Assembly (NCBI GenBank): GCA_020632715.1
Contig: JACKFA010000005.1
Location: 558,001-622,000, forward strand
DNA from: Deltaproteobacteria bacterium
GTDB lineage: Bacteria; Myxococcota_A; UBA9042; PHBI01
Length of the DNA: 64,000 bases
Direction of reading: 5' to 3'
Positions 39,639 to 48,098 of this stretch are shown here, in pieces (within the stretch, counting starts at the first letter, position 1; the number at the start of each line of letters is the position of its first letter). The translations under genes were made by a program, and so were the position numbers. The notes under the pieces were generated by a model that ran no database searches, had not been told where the DNA came from, and worked only from the letters and a program-made list of their open reading frames with translations.

Positions 39639-42383
39639 ATGACCATCCGCTCCCCCCACTGGCTGCTCGCGCTCATCGCGGGCGTCGGCCTGCTCACGAC
39701 GGCGTGTGACAGCTCGTCCGACAACGGCGGCACGACAGACCCGGGCGACGGCCCGGCGGTCGTCACCGGCCACCTCGACAGCGACGCGGGCAACCAGTCC
39801 GTGACCCCGAACCTCAATGGTGGCGCCAACGGCGACGCGAGCCTCCAGTCGGGCGTGCAGGTCGTCCAGGTCGGCACCGTCGACGACAGCGGCCAGTTCC
39901 AGCTCATCGGCTCGGCGAGCGTCGAGGCCGACGGCAGCTTCAGCATCGACAAGATCACGCTCCCCGACGGCGAGCCGCTCCTCGTGCGCGGCATGACCGC
40001 GAGCAGCACCAACGTGAAGGTGATGGGCCTCATCGCCGCGGCCGACGGTGACAACCGCGTCGTGGCGCCGCTGAGCCAGGAGACGACCGTCGAGGCGCAG
40101 ACGTTCCTCGCGCTCGTCGCCGACGGCCACAGCGCCTCGTCGATCGACACCGCGTCGCTCATGACGTGGATCTCGGCCGAGCTCGCCGCCGCCGCGAACA
40201 GCGACGCCGACGCCCTCGCCGACGCGTTCGTCCAGGCGCAGGCCGCGTGGACCACGACGGCGTCGGGGCTCTCGACGTCCTTCGACGCGCAGGCCGCCAT
40301 GGAGGCGCGCGCCGAGGCCTACAACGACCTCGCCGTGCAGCTCGACGCGGCGACCAGCGCCGCCGCCGAGGCGACCGCCTGGTCCGACTACATGATGGAC
40401 ATCGCCGCCACCATCGAGACCTCCGCCAACGTCTCCGCCTCGGTCCTCGCCGACGCCGACGCCGCCGCCGCGATGACCTTCGCGAGCGAGGTCGGCGCCA
40501 ACGTGAACGCGAGCGCCGAGGGCGCCGCTCAGGGCGTGGGCGCCATGATCTCCGGCCACTCGGCCCTCGCGGCCCAGCTCGACTCGGCTGCCGAGAGCGA
40601 CGCCTCGACCGCGGTCAGCGCGCAGCTCACCACGGCCTACCAGGCCTTCTTCAGCGGGATCCGCAGCGCCGCCGACGCGAGCGCGATGGCCGACGTCGTC
40701 GCCGACCTCGGCGTGGCGCTCTCGGGCCACGGCGTCGATCAGCGTGACGGCTCCGTGCTCGACGCCCTCCTGACCGCCTCGGGCTCGGCCGCCACCTCGA
40801 CGCAGGTCGAGGCCGCCATCTCCGCGACGGCCACCGCGTCGGCGACGTTCGAGACCGCCGCGAACGCGGCCCTCGCGGCCCATGACGGCGCGGCGCTCGC
40901 CAACGCGATGGTCGCCTTCCGCAACGCCACCCAGACCGCCATCTCCTCGAGCATCACGGGCGCCGCGGCGCTCCAGGGCTTCGTCACCGACATCGCCGTG
41001 CAGCTGAACGGCCAGGCCAACGTCCAGTTCGGCCTCGACGACATCCTCACGGTCGTGACCGAGCTCGGCATCACCCTGAACGGGCAGCTCCTCGACGTCC
41101 TCGGCCTCCAGAGCGGCGCCGACGGCCTCGTCTCGGGCGTCGACGGCGCGATCGTCGCCGACGCCGCCACGGCCGTCCTCGTCCGCCTCGACGGCACCAC
41201 CGGCGAGATGGTGACGCTCGCGACGGGCGTCATGACCGACGCGATGGGCCACTTCAGCATCAGCGACGTCGACCGTGAGGACGGCGCGCTGGCCGTCGCC
41301 ATCCTCGACGGCAGCGGCGAGGTCGTCGGCAGCACGCTCGTCACGGGCGGCGTCGACGGCGAGAGCGACCTGACCATCGCCCCGATCACCCTCGAGAGCA
41401 CCGTCGAGACCATGGTCGTCGCGGAGCTCATGGCCGAGGGCATGAGCTACGACGAGATCGACATCGCCGACGTCATGGCGTCGGTCGACGCCGCCGTCGC
41501 CGCCTCGGCGACCGCCGAGGATCAGGTCGGCGCCGTGGCCGCCGGCATCATGGTCGCCCAGGAGGCCCGCGCGGAGGCCCTCCGCACCAACCTCGAGGCC
41601 ATGCACGACGCGACGCTCCAGGCCGCCATCGACCTCCAGGCCGCGCTGACCGCGTCGACCTCGATGGCCGCCGAGGCCCACACCGCGCTCGAGGCGGACA
41701 TCGAGGCCGCCATCGCCGCCACGACGAGCGCCAGCGCCTCCGAGATGGCCCGCGCCGAGGCCCGCGCGCAGCTCGCCTTCCGCGCCACGGTCGAGGCCAT
41801 CGCGGACGCGTCGAGCACCGTCAGCGCCACGGTCGACGCCCGCGCCCGCATCGAGAACGCCATGGCGTTCGAGACGTCGCTCGAGGCGATGCTCTCCGGC
41901 ATGAGCGACGTCAGCGCCGACCGCATGACCGAGCTCCAGGCCGCGGTCGACGCCTTCATCGGCGCCACGGTCCGCGCCTCGAGCCAGGCGGAGCTCGACG
42001 CCGCCGGGATGACCTTCGAGGACGCGATGCTCGGCTTCGCGACGACCGGCGGCAGCGCCGACGGCTTCCTCGGTGAGCTCCTCGGGACCGACCTCGGCCT
42101 GAACGCGGCCTTCCAGGCCACGGTGCAGGCGGCCTTCGACGTGGCCTTCCAGGCCGCGGCGACGTGGCAGACCGCGGTCCAGGCGGGCGTCGACGGCGCC
42201 ACCACCGACGGCCAGGTGGACACCTCGGTCGCGCTCACCGCGATCGCGACGGCGTCCTCCACGTTCGAGACCGCGGTCGAGGCCGCGCTCGCCCTCGAGT
42301 CGGCGACCGAGCTCTCGACGGACGGTCACCACTTCGTGCTCGAGCTCGGGTTCGAGCTCGCGGCTGGTCTCTACGCGGAGTAA
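39639..42383 (+). CDS. Large Ala-rich, almost lysine-free lipoprotein
   Basis: A 914-residue predicted lipoprotein: signal peptide with lipobox LLTTAC, whose Cys is the only cysteine I find. Two halves share a plan: a beta-rich segment (VVTGHLDSD...; AVLVRLDGTTGEM) followed by T-x-E-(A/S)-x-x-x-x-(A/V)-(L/V)-x-(A/E)-(D/L) and long Ala/Thr/Ser-rich acidic helices. I count only two lysines, both before residue 135. The beta segments look like carboxypeptidase-regulatory-like domains; the helices may form rods or bundles. No function is known. ATG 39639 has AGGAGA seven bases upstream and lies behind a sigma54 promoter. Confidence 0.8.
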   Translation: MTIRSPHWLLALIAGVGLLTTACDSSSDNGGTTDPGDGPAVVTGHLDSDAGNQSVTPNLNGGANGDASLQSGVQVVQVGTVDDSGQFQLIGSASVEADGSFSIDKITLPDGEPLLVRGMTASSTNVKVMGLIAAADGDNRVVAPLSQETTVEAQTFLALVADGHSASSIDTASLMTWISAELAAAANSDADALADAFVQAQAAWTTTASGLSTSFDAQAAMEARAEAYNDLAVQLDAATSAAAEATAWSDYMMDIAATIETSANVSASVLADADAAAAMTFASEVGANVNASAEGAAQGVGAMISGHSALAAQLDSAAESDASTAVSAQLTTAYQAFFSGIRSAADASAMADVVADLGVALSGHGVDQRDGSVLDALLTASGSAATSTQVEAAISATATASATFETAANAALAAHDGAALANAMVAFRNATQTAISSSITGAAALQGFVTDIAVQLNGQANVQFGLDDILTVVTELGITLNGQLLDVLGLQSGADGLVSGVDGAIVADAATAVLVRLDGTTGEMVTLATGVMTDAMGHFSISDVDREDGALAVAILDGSGEVVGSTLVTGGVDGESDLTIAPITLESTVETMVVAELMAEGMSYDEIDIADVMASVDAAVAASATAEDQVGAVAAGIMVAQEARAEALRTNLEAMHDATLQAAIDLQAALTASTSMAAEAHTALEADIEAAIAATTSASASEMARAEARAQLAFRATVEAIADASSTVSATVDARARIENAMAFETSLEAMLSGMSDVSADRMTELQAAVDAFIGATVRASSQAELDAAGMTFEDAMLGFATTGGSADGFLGELLGTDLGLNAAFQATVQAAFDVAFQAAATWQTAVQAGVDGATTDGQVDTSVALTAIATASSTFETAVEAALALESATELSTDGHHFVLELGFELAAGLYAE

Positions 42384-42521
42384 CACTTCTCCGTCGCGAT
42401 GACCCGGAGGCCGGGGGGCGCAGCACGCGCTCTCCGGCCTTCGCGCGTTCAGGGCCCGACGACCGCGGCGGGCTCGACCTCCGCCGCCGCGTCCCTACCT
42501 TCCCGCGCCTGGAGGTCCCCC

Positions 42522-43514
42522 ATGTCGCTCCCCCTGTCGATCCTCGATCTCGCGCCGCTCGCCGCCGGCCAGAAGAGCGGTGACGCCGTCGCGAAGAGCG
42601 TCGAGCTCGCGCAGCACGCCGAGACGCTCGGCTTCGAGCGCGTCTGGTACGCCGAGCACCACAGCCTCCCCGGCATCGCCTCGACCGCGCCGGACCTCAT
42701 GATCGCGCACGTCGGCGCCCACACGAAGCGGATCCGCCTCGGCGCCGGCGGCGTCATGCTCCCGAACCACGCGCCGCTCCGCGTCGCCGAGGTCTACCGC
42801 CTCCTCGAGGCGATGCACCCGGGCCGCGTCGACCTCGGCCTCGGCCGCGCCCCCGGCACCGACCAGCGCACCGCCCTCGCCCTCCGCGGGTCCCACGCGC
42901 TCCTCATGCGCGACGACTTCCCGCAGCAGCTCGACGAGCTCGTCGCCTGGGGCGCGGACGCCGCCCCCTTCCCGGGGGTCGTCGCGCAGCCCGACGACGC
43001 GCCGCTCCCGCCGATCTGGCTCCTCGGCTCGAGCGACTACAGCGCGCGCCTCGCCGCCGCCCGCGGCTACCCCTTCGCCTTCGCCGCGCACTTCAGCCCC
43101 GCCCCGCCCGACGGGCCGATGCTCGGCTACCACGACGCCTTCCGCCCCGGCGTCACCGCGGCGCCGCGGTCGATGCTCGCCGTCGCCGCCTTCTGCGCCG
43201 AGACGGACGAGGCCGCCGAGGACCTCGCGCGCCCCGCGCTCGTCGCGTTCGCGCGCCTCCGGACCGGCCGCCCGACGCGCCCGCCGAGCCTCGAGGAGGC
43301 CCGCGCCTACCGCTTCACGCCCATGGAGGAGGCGGTCGCCGCGCAGATCCGGCAGACGCAGATCATCGGCACCCCGGACGCCGTCGCCGCCCGGGTCGCC
43401 GCGCTCGCCGAGCGCACCCGCGCGAGCGAGGTCATCGTCGCGAGCCACGCCGTCGACCACGACGGGCGCCTGCGCTCCTTCGAGCTCCTGAAGCGCGCCT
43501 GGGAGGCCCGCTGA
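42522..43514 (+). CDS. LLM-class flavin-dependent oxidoreductase
   Basis: A 330-residue bacterial luciferase-like TIM-barrel enzyme. The N-terminus LSILDLAPLAAGQ, the WYAEHHSLPGIASTAPDLMIAH-type segment and GGVMLPNHAPLRVAE match the LLM subgroup (YhbW/LuxA-like) that uses FMNH2. The substrate is unknown. The start ATG 42522 has a perfect GGAGGT at the ideal distance. It is convergent with the methyltransferase gene across a hairpin terminator. Confidence 0.9.
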   Translation: MSLPLSILDLAPLAAGQKSGDAVAKSVELAQHAETLGFERVWYAEHHSLPGIASTAPDLMIAHVGAHTKRIRLGAGGVMLPNHAPLRVAEVYRLLEAMHPGRVDLGLGRAPGTDQRTALALRGSHALLMRDDFPQQLDELVAWGADAAPFPGVVAQPDDAPLPPIWLLGSSDYSARLAAARGYPFAFAAHFSPAPPDGPMLGYHDAFRPGVTAAPRSMLAVAAFCAETDEAAEDLARPALVAFARLRTGRPTRPPSLEEARAYRFTPMEEAVAAQIRQTQIIGTPDAVAARVAALAERTRASEVIVASHAVDHDGRLRSFELLKRAWEAR

Positions 43515-43515
43515 C

Positions 43516-43541
43516 CCCGCGCCGCGCTCAGCGTGCGCGGG
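43516..43541. terminator. Bidirectional hairpin terminator
   Basis: CCCGCGC and GCGCGGG form a 7-bp stem between, and overlapping the end of, two convergent genes. There is no T-tract, as is common in GC-rich genomes. Confidence 0.5.
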
Positions 43542-44349
43542 CGTGCACGAGGTCGGCGAAGCCGAGCGCGAGCCCCGGGTCGGCGCCGTAGCGCGCGAGG
43601 AGGTCCGCGTCGCTCTCGATGTCGACGGCCGGGAGCCCCGCGCTCGCCGCGAGCGCCGCGAGCTCCGCGCGCCCGAAGAGGCCGATGAAGGGCTCGCCGA
43701 CGTCGCGCACGCGGGCGCCGATGGCGAGGAGGCGGTCGCGCGCGTCGTCCGCGAGCTCCTCGAGCGCGCGGTACGCGTCGAACACGACGGCGGCGTCGGG
43801 GCCGGTCGCGGCGACGGCGGCGAGCGTGGCGCGGACCGCGGCGGCGTCGAGGTAGTAGCTCACGCCGAGCCAGATGAAGAAGGCGGGAGCGGCGGGGCCG
43901 ACGCCCTCCCGCGCGAGGACGGCGGCGAGATCGTCGCGCGTGAAGTCGACGGGGACGAGGCGGCAGCGCGGCGGCACCGCGAGGCCGGCGACGGCGAGGC
44001 GCTCGCGCTTCCACGCCTGCGTCTCGGCGAGGTCGATCTCGAGGACGTCGAGCTCGGGGTGGCGGAGCGCGGTCGTGTCGAGGCCGGCGCCGAGGACGAC
44101 GCAGCGGCGGACGCCGCGGGCGACGGCGGCGCGGAGCAGGTCGTCGGCGGCGCGGGCGCGGGCGACGATGAAGTGGCGGGCGCGCACGACGTAGCGGTTG
44201 TCGTCGTCGAGCGGGACGACGTCGTCGCCGAGGAGCGGCCCGGCGAACGGGTCGCGGAAGATGGGGACGTCGCCGATCACCTGGTGGCGCGCGCGGTAGG
44301 TGGCGACCACGCGCGCGGTGAAGCTCGGCCCTCGCTCGTCGCTGCCCAT
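43528..44349 (-). CDS. SAM-dependent O-methyltransferase (leucine carboxyl methyltransferase family)
   Basis: A 273-residue protein of the PF04072/TIGR00027 family. Signature elements are VIGDVPIFRDPFAGPLLG near residue 25, RARHFIVARARAADD, the SAM-binding VVLGAGLDTTALR, and IDLAETQAWKRERL. Relatives methylate carboxyl groups of small molecules or polyketides. ATG 44349 has GGAGG four bases upstream. It is divergent from a TetR regulator that probably represses it through the operator-like repeats between them. Confidence 0.85.
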   Translation of the reverse strand: MGSDERGPSFTARVVATYRARHQVIGDVPIFRDPFAGPLLGDDVVPLDDDNRYVVRARHFIVARARAADDLLRAAVARGVRRCVVLGAGLDTTALRHPELDVLEIDLAETQAWKRERLAVAGLAVPPRCRLVPVDFTRDDLAAVLAREGVGPAAPAFFIWLGVSYYLDAAAVRATLAAVAATGPDAAVVFDAYRALEELADDARDRLLAIGARVRDVGEPFIGLFGRAELAALAASAGLPAVDIESDADLLARYGADPGLALGFADLVHARAR

Positions 44350-44424
44350 GCTCCCTCCCGGCGCGCCGAAGACTACCATGACCACGGCGTCGACAGCGCC
44401 TTCGCGTGCTGATCCTTGCGCGCT

Positions 44425-44459
44425 TGTACCATTCGGTATCATTATCCCGTCGGGGTACA
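44425..44459. promoter_or_regulatory. Operator-like repeats between methyltransferase and TetR genes
   Basis: An AT-rich island holds TACC-attc-GGTA (44427-44438) and a wider pair TGTACC (44425-44430)/GGTACA (44454-44459). GATAAT on the minus strand within it could be a -10. Position and symmetry fit a TetR-family operator serving both divergent genes. Confidence 0.5.
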
Positions 44460-44535
44460 GGCCGCGCTGCAGAGCGCGACGCGGCCGACGCGCGGCTTCC
44501 AGTCGCCGCGCTGATGAGTAGCCCCGGATGACGCC

Positions 44536-45162
44536 ATGCAAGAGACGCTCGGCCTACGAGAGCGAAAGAAGCGCGAGACCCGCCGCGCCCTGCGCACCAT
44601 CGCGACCCGCATGTTCGCGGAGCGCGGCTTCGACGCCGTGACGGTCGCGGAGATCGCGGCGGCGGCGAAGGTCTCGACGAAGACGGTCTTCAACTACTAC
44701 GCGACCAAGGAGGACCTCGTCCTCAGCGGCCGCGACGAGCTCGACCCGGCTCTCGCCGCGACGCTGCGCGCGAAGGAGCCGGGTGAGCCGCTGCTCGTCG
44801 CGATGCAACGGCACGCCCACGCCGTCGCGCGGCGGCTCTTCGAGCTGCCTGCCGAGCAGCGCGACGCCCTGCGGCAGGTCGTCGGCTCGGCGCCGAGCGT
44901 GCGCGCGCGGTGGCGAGAGAACCGCTGCGAGCAGGAGGCGGAGCTCGCGGCGGCGCTCATCGAGGCCGGCCTCGCGGATGGGCGCGACGACGCCGATCCC
45001 GCGGTGGTCGCGGCGTTCAAGGCGCGCCTCGTGGCGAGCGCGGTGGACCTCGCGTACTTCGACGTGACCTGCTGGCCGAAGGAGGAGGAGCGCACGCTCG
45101 ACGAGACCCTCGCGGCGGTCGACGAGGCGTTCGCGATGCTCGGGCGCGGGCTCGCGGGCTGA
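44536..45162 (+). CDS. TetR-family transcriptional regulator
   Basis: A 208-residue regulator with the N-terminal TetR helix-turn-helix (ALRTIATRMFAERGFDAVTVAEIAAAAKVSTKTVFNYYATKEDLV in outline, about residues 18-65) and a variable all-helical ligand domain. It probably represses itself and the divergent methyltransferase gene; the inducer is unknown. No strong ribosome site precedes ATG 44536. Twelve bases after its stop, a palindromic element begins. Confidence 0.92.
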   Translation: MQETLGLRERKKRETRRALRTIATRMFAERGFDAVTVAEIAAAAKVSTKTVFNYYATKEDLVLSGRDELDPALAATLRAKEPGEPLLVAMQRHAHAVARRLFELPAEQRDALRQVVGSAPSVRARWRENRCEQEAELAAALIEAGLADGRDDADPAVVAAFKARLVASAVDLAYFDVTCWPKEEERTLDETLAAVDEAFAMLGRGLAG

Positions 45163-45173
45163 CGTCCGCGGTC

Positions 45174-45337
45174 AGAGGTTGTGAAGAAATACCCGGACCG
45201 AGCCGGCGCGCCGAGCCGCGAGCCGCCCAAGGAGCAGCCCCGCGGGAATACCTCGTGGTATTTCAAGGGGCTGCGACGAAGGCCGGCGAAGCGTATCGGC
45301 GATGCCGGCGACGGGAGGGGGTTTCTTCACAGCCTCT
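45174..45337. repeat. Palindromic (MITE-like) element 1
   Basis: Terminal inverted repeats AGAGGTTGTGAAGAAA (45174-45189) and its complement with one mismatch (45322-45337) flank a 164-bp imperfect palindrome whose tip is AATACC-tcgt-GGTATT. It carries no gene. It abuts a second, related element. Confidence 0.75.
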
Positions 45338-45338
45338 C

Positions 45339-45496
45339 AGAAGGTGTTTCAGTATTCGGACCGAGCCCGGCGACGCGTCGTGATTCCAGGTGGTTACGTG
45401 AGGAGGGAGCGTGCCCATAGGCACGTGACCGACGAGCGGAACCGCCTGAAATCACAAGAGCAAGCCAGGCGACGGGAGAATACTGAAACACCTTCT
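45339..45496. repeat. Palindromic (MITE-like) element 2
   Basis: A perfect 19-bp inverted repeat AGAAGGTGTTTCAGTATTC (45339-45357, 45478-45496) bounds a 158-bp imperfect palindrome. Inner arms GTGATT-C-CAGG/CCTG-A-AATCAC and a CGTGCC-cata-GGCACG tip continue the fold. It shares the GGACCGAGCC(C)GGCG stretch with element 1. Its right end touches the stop codon of the GlcG-type gene. Confidence 0.8.
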
Positions 45497-45936
45497 CAGC
45501 CCGCGAGCGCGGCGGCGCCGGCCTCGGCGACCTGCACGTCGAGCGCCGACGGCATGCCGGAGACGCCGATCCCGCCGACCACCTCGCCGTCCACGAGGAG
45601 CGGGAGGCCGCCCTCGAACGCGACGACGCCGCGCAGGCTGAGGACGCGGTGCCCGGCGCCCCCGGCGGCGACGGCGTCCTCGAGGGCGCGCGTGGGGCGG
45701 CGCAGATCGACGGCGGTCTTCGCCTTGTCGATGGCGATGCGGATGCTGCCGTGCTGCGTCTGGTCGAGGCGCTCGAAGAGGACGAGGTGGCTCGTGCTGT
45801 CGACGACCGCGATCGCCATGGGCCAGCCGTGGCGCTCGGCCTCGGCGACGGCCGCGGCCATGACGCGCTTCGCGAGCGAACGCGCGATGGGGGCGCCGTA
45901 GCGCGGCGGGAGCGGGGGCGCTGAGGAGTCTGGCAT
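45496..45936 (-). CDS. GlcG/HbpS-family haem-binding-like protein
   Basis: A 146-residue cytoplasmic protein of the PF03928 family (GlcG, HbpS, PduO C-terminal domain). Typical segments are SLAKRVMAAAVAEAERHGWPMAIAVVDSTSHLVLF in outline and GGLPLLVDGEVVGGIGVSGMP. Relatives bind haem or corrinoid or sense oxidative state; which applies here is open. GAGG precedes ATG 45936. Its TGA lies at the edge of the inverted repeat of the neighbouring element, so insertion of the element may have shaped the C-terminus. Confidence 0.85.
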   Translation of the reverse strand: MPDSSAPPLPPRYGAPIARSLAKRVMAAAVAEAERHGWPMAIAVVDSTSHLVLFERLDQTQHGSIRIAIDKAKTAVDLRRPTRALEDAVAAGGAGHRVLSLRGVVAFEGGLPLLVDGEVVGGIGVSGMPSALDVQVAEAGAAALAG

Positions 45937-46002
45937 GGGGCCTCGGTGGACGTGGGGCCCGCTCGGGAGGCCGCGGCGGCGCGCGCCCGCGGCGTGCTCC
46001 CC

Positions 46003-46031
46003 TTGGCGGTGCCCGTGGGCCCGCGTATCCT
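46003..46031 (+). promoter_or_regulatory. Promoter of the 199-residue protein gene
   Basis: TTGGCG and TATCCT are exactly 17 bp apart, with initiation expected near 46038 and about 30 bases of leader before ATG 46069. Confidence 0.55.
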
Positions 46032-46068
46032 AACCGGAGTCGAGGCATCCGGGGAGTCGGCGACGCCC

Positions 46069-46668
46069 ATGACCGAGAAACGAGACGCGGCCGGCGTCAC
46101 CGGCGAGTGGGCGCGGTCTGGGCCGCGCGTGCTGCGCTTCGCCAGCACCTCGGAGCTCCGCGACGCGCTCCTCGAGGCCCTCACCGGCCTCCCGGTGCCC
46201 GACCTGGCGTGGATCCCGCTCGATCCGTCCGGGAACGACGAGCACGCGTGGGCCTGGCTCGGCCGCCTGATCCGCGGCCGCGGCGACTGGCGCGACGCCG
46301 CCGGCGTGGCGCTCCAGCACGCCGTGACGGAGGGCGGCGAGCTCGCCCGCGTCGCGTTCGCCGACCTCGTCGCCTGCGACCGCGGCCTCGTCGCCATCGA
46401 GCGCTACGTCGCCCCCCTGGCCGCGCGTTGGCCCGACGTGCGCGTGACGCGCTCCGACACGGGGTGGGGGATGTCCACCTCGCGGACCCCGCGCCTCGCG
46501 GACGTGATGAGAGACCGCGCGGAGCTCGTCGCGGCCCTCGCGAGCGACGCCGGGCCCGCCGCCGGCGCGCCGACGGCCGGCTCACCCGCCACCGAACGGG
46601 ACCTCCGCGAGGAGGCCGACGAGCAGCCCGCGTCGGGCCCCGACGAGGACCTCGCCGCGTTGTGCTGA
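46069..46668 (+). CDS. Hypothetical protein, family not recognised
   Basis: A 199-residue soluble, acidic protein with no signal peptide and no motif I recognise. It has a mixed alpha/beta core (VLRFASTSELRDALLEAL, LRRLIRGRGDWRDAAG-like helices) and a disordered acidic C-terminus ending LAALC. The promoter-derived transcript start near 46038 makes ATG 46069 the natural start; the frame is open from 45946. GGGGAG lies about 11 bases upstream. Confidence 0.65.
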   Translation: MTEKRDAAGVTGEWARSGPRVLRFASTSELRDALLEALTGLPVPDLAWIPLDPSGNDEHAWAWLGRLIRGRGDWRDAAGVALQHAVTEGGELARVAFADLVACDRGLVAIERYVAPLAARWPDVRVTRSDTGWGMSTSRTPRLADVMRDRAELVAALASDAGPAAGAPTAGSPATERDLREEADEQPASGPDEDLAALC

Positions 46669-46792
46669 GCGGCCGAGGCAGGGCGAGGCGAGGCGCGCGT
46701 CCGCGGCCCCGGGCGCGCCTCCCGCGGCGCGGGTGACAAGGCGCGGAGCCCGCTCTCGACGGGGTCGTCCGGAGGCGTGATAGGCTCGGGCC

Positions 46793-47437
46793 ATGCCCGA
46801 GGCGCCCCCGACTCCGTACCTCACCCTCGACGACACGGCGAACCCGGCGCTCCTGCGCGCGCAGTCCGCCCTCTACGAGGACGACCCTGCCGGCGTCGTC
46901 GCCGCCCTCGAGCCCTTCCTGCGGACGCTCCGCGACGACCTCGACGAGATCGAGCGCGCCGAGCGCGGCACCGCCTACTTCATGCTCTCGGTCGCCCACG
47001 CGACGGCGCGCCGCCTCGACGACTCGCTCGCGACCGCGGAGCTCGCGGCCTCCGACTTCCCCTTCTTCCCGGACGCGCACCTGAACCGCGGCTGGGCGCT
47101 CGCCGAGCTCGGGCGCACGGGCGAGGCGCTCGTGGCCTATCGCCACGCCGTCACGCTCGAGCCGGAGTACGAGAACGCCTGGTTCAACTTCGGCATGCTG
47201 CTCGTGCAGAAGGGGCACCTCGGCGACGCGCTCGCCGTCCTCGAGGAGGGCATCGCGGCGAACCCGGAGAGCTCGCTCCTCGGCTACAAGCGCGCGGAGA
47301 CCCTCGCGCGCGCCGGGCGCGCCGGCGAGGCGGCCGAGGAGCTGCGCCGCGTCTACGTCCTCGACCCGGCGACGCGCAAGGCCGCCGCCGGGAGCGACGT
47401 CTTCGCGGCGGCGTTCCCCGACGGGCTCCCGGGCTGA
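46793..47437 (+). CDS. Tetratricopeptide-repeat protein
   Basis: A 214-residue soluble protein made of about four TPR units; the clearest are AHLNRGWALAELGRTGEALVAYRHAV and AWFNFGMLLVQKGHLGDALAVLE in outline (about residues 95-160). It is probably a protein-protein scaffold; the partner is unknown. ATG 46793 lacks a Shine-Dalgarno at the right distance; GATAGG eight bases upstream with TCGACG 17 bp before it suggests a leaderless start. Confidence 0.8.
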   Translation: MPEAPPTPYLTLDDTANPALLRAQSALYEDDPAGVVAALEPFLRTLRDDLDEIERAERGTAYFMLSVAHATARRLDDSLATAELAASDFPFFPDAHLNRGWALAELGRTGEALVAYRHAVTLEPEYENAWFNFGMLLVQKGHLGDALAVLEEGIAANPESSLLGYKRAETLARAGRAGEAAEELRRVYVLDPATRKAAAGSDVFAAAFPDGLPG

Positions 47438-47472
47438 GCTCCGTCAGGCGCGCGCACGCCCGACGTTCGCGC

Positions 47473-47510
47473 TTCTCTCCCATGAGCGCGCCGGCGCGCT
47501 CGGGGAGAAC
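47473..47510. terminator. Bidirectional terminator hairpin
   Basis: GAGCGCGCCGGCGCGCTC (47484-47501) is an 18-bp perfect palindrome extended by TTCTC-CCC / GGGGAGAA on either side. It sits between two convergent genes and should terminate both. Confidence 0.7.
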
Positions 47511-47526
47511 GCGTCGACGAGCTCGC

Positions 47527-48072
47527 TCAGTGCGCCTCGAACTCGTGCCAGACGGGCTTCTCCACGCCCGCCTCGACCACGACGGTCTCGTCGACGCACG
47601 CGCTCGCCTTGCAGAGCCGCACGACGTGCTCCCCGACCGGCAGCTCGAGCGTACGCGGCGTCGTCCCCATCGGGCGCCCATCGACGATGATCTGCGCCCA
47701 CGGGCGCGCGCGCACCTGGACGGAGCCCGTCGCAGGCGCCGCGGCGGCGGGTGGCGCGCTCGTCTCCGGCGGCGGCGCGCTCGCCTCCGGGCGCGGCGCG
47801 CTCGTCGCGGCTGGTGGCGAGCCGCCCTCCGGCGTCGCCGGCTGCGTGCCGCAGCGGCTCACGACCACCGCCACCAGCACCGCGGCGACCGCCACCGCGA
47901 CCGACGTCGTGATCCACAGCGTCTTCCGCTCGCGAGGCGCCGCCGACGGCGCCCAGTGCACCGTCCGCGTGCGATCGGCCAGGGCCGCCGCCACGGGCAG
48001 CCCGCACGCAGGGCAGCTCCTCGCGCCGGCCCCTACCCGCCGTCCGCACGCCTCGCAGGTGATCTCGGCCAC
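47527..48072 (-). CDS. Zinc-ribbon, single-span PEGA-domain protein
   Basis: A 181-residue protein. An N-terminal zinc ribbon (CEACGRRVGAGARSCPACG, residues 6-24) precedes one transmembrane helix (about 52-75), a Pro/Ala/Ser-rich linker and a C-terminal PEGA domain (about 115-175; IIVDGRPMGTTPRTLELPVGEH). PEGA domains are surface or periplasmic beta modules, often attached to Ser/Thr kinases in myxobacteria. GTG 48072 has AGGAGGGG five bases upstream. Confidence 0.8.
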   Translation of the reverse strand: MAEITCEACGRRVGAGARSCPACGLPVAAALADRTRTVHWAPSAAPRERKTLWITTSVAVAVAAVLVAVVVSRCGTQPATPEGGSPPAATSAPRPEASAPPPETSAPPAAAAPATGSVQVRARPWAQIIVDGRPMGTTPRTLELPVGEHVVRLCKASACVDETVVVEAGVEKPVWHEFEAH

Positions 48073-48098
48073 GACGTCCCCTCCTCGTCCCTGCGTCG

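Noticed and set aside
39513..42386. A 957-codon minus-strand frame opposite the Ala-rich lipoprotein
   Set aside because: Biased Arg/Gly/Val/His composition, no motifs and no ribosome site. The plus strand has a lipobox, a good ribosome site and a sigma54 promoter.
44807..44822. A reverse GCAA-N8-CC match resembling a sigma54 promoter
   Set aside because: It is within the TetR coding region, lacks the GGCAC element and points to no gene.
45181..45901. Open frames crossing the palindromic elements
   Set aside because: They run through inverted repeats and antisense to the GlcG-type gene, with no motif or ribosome site.
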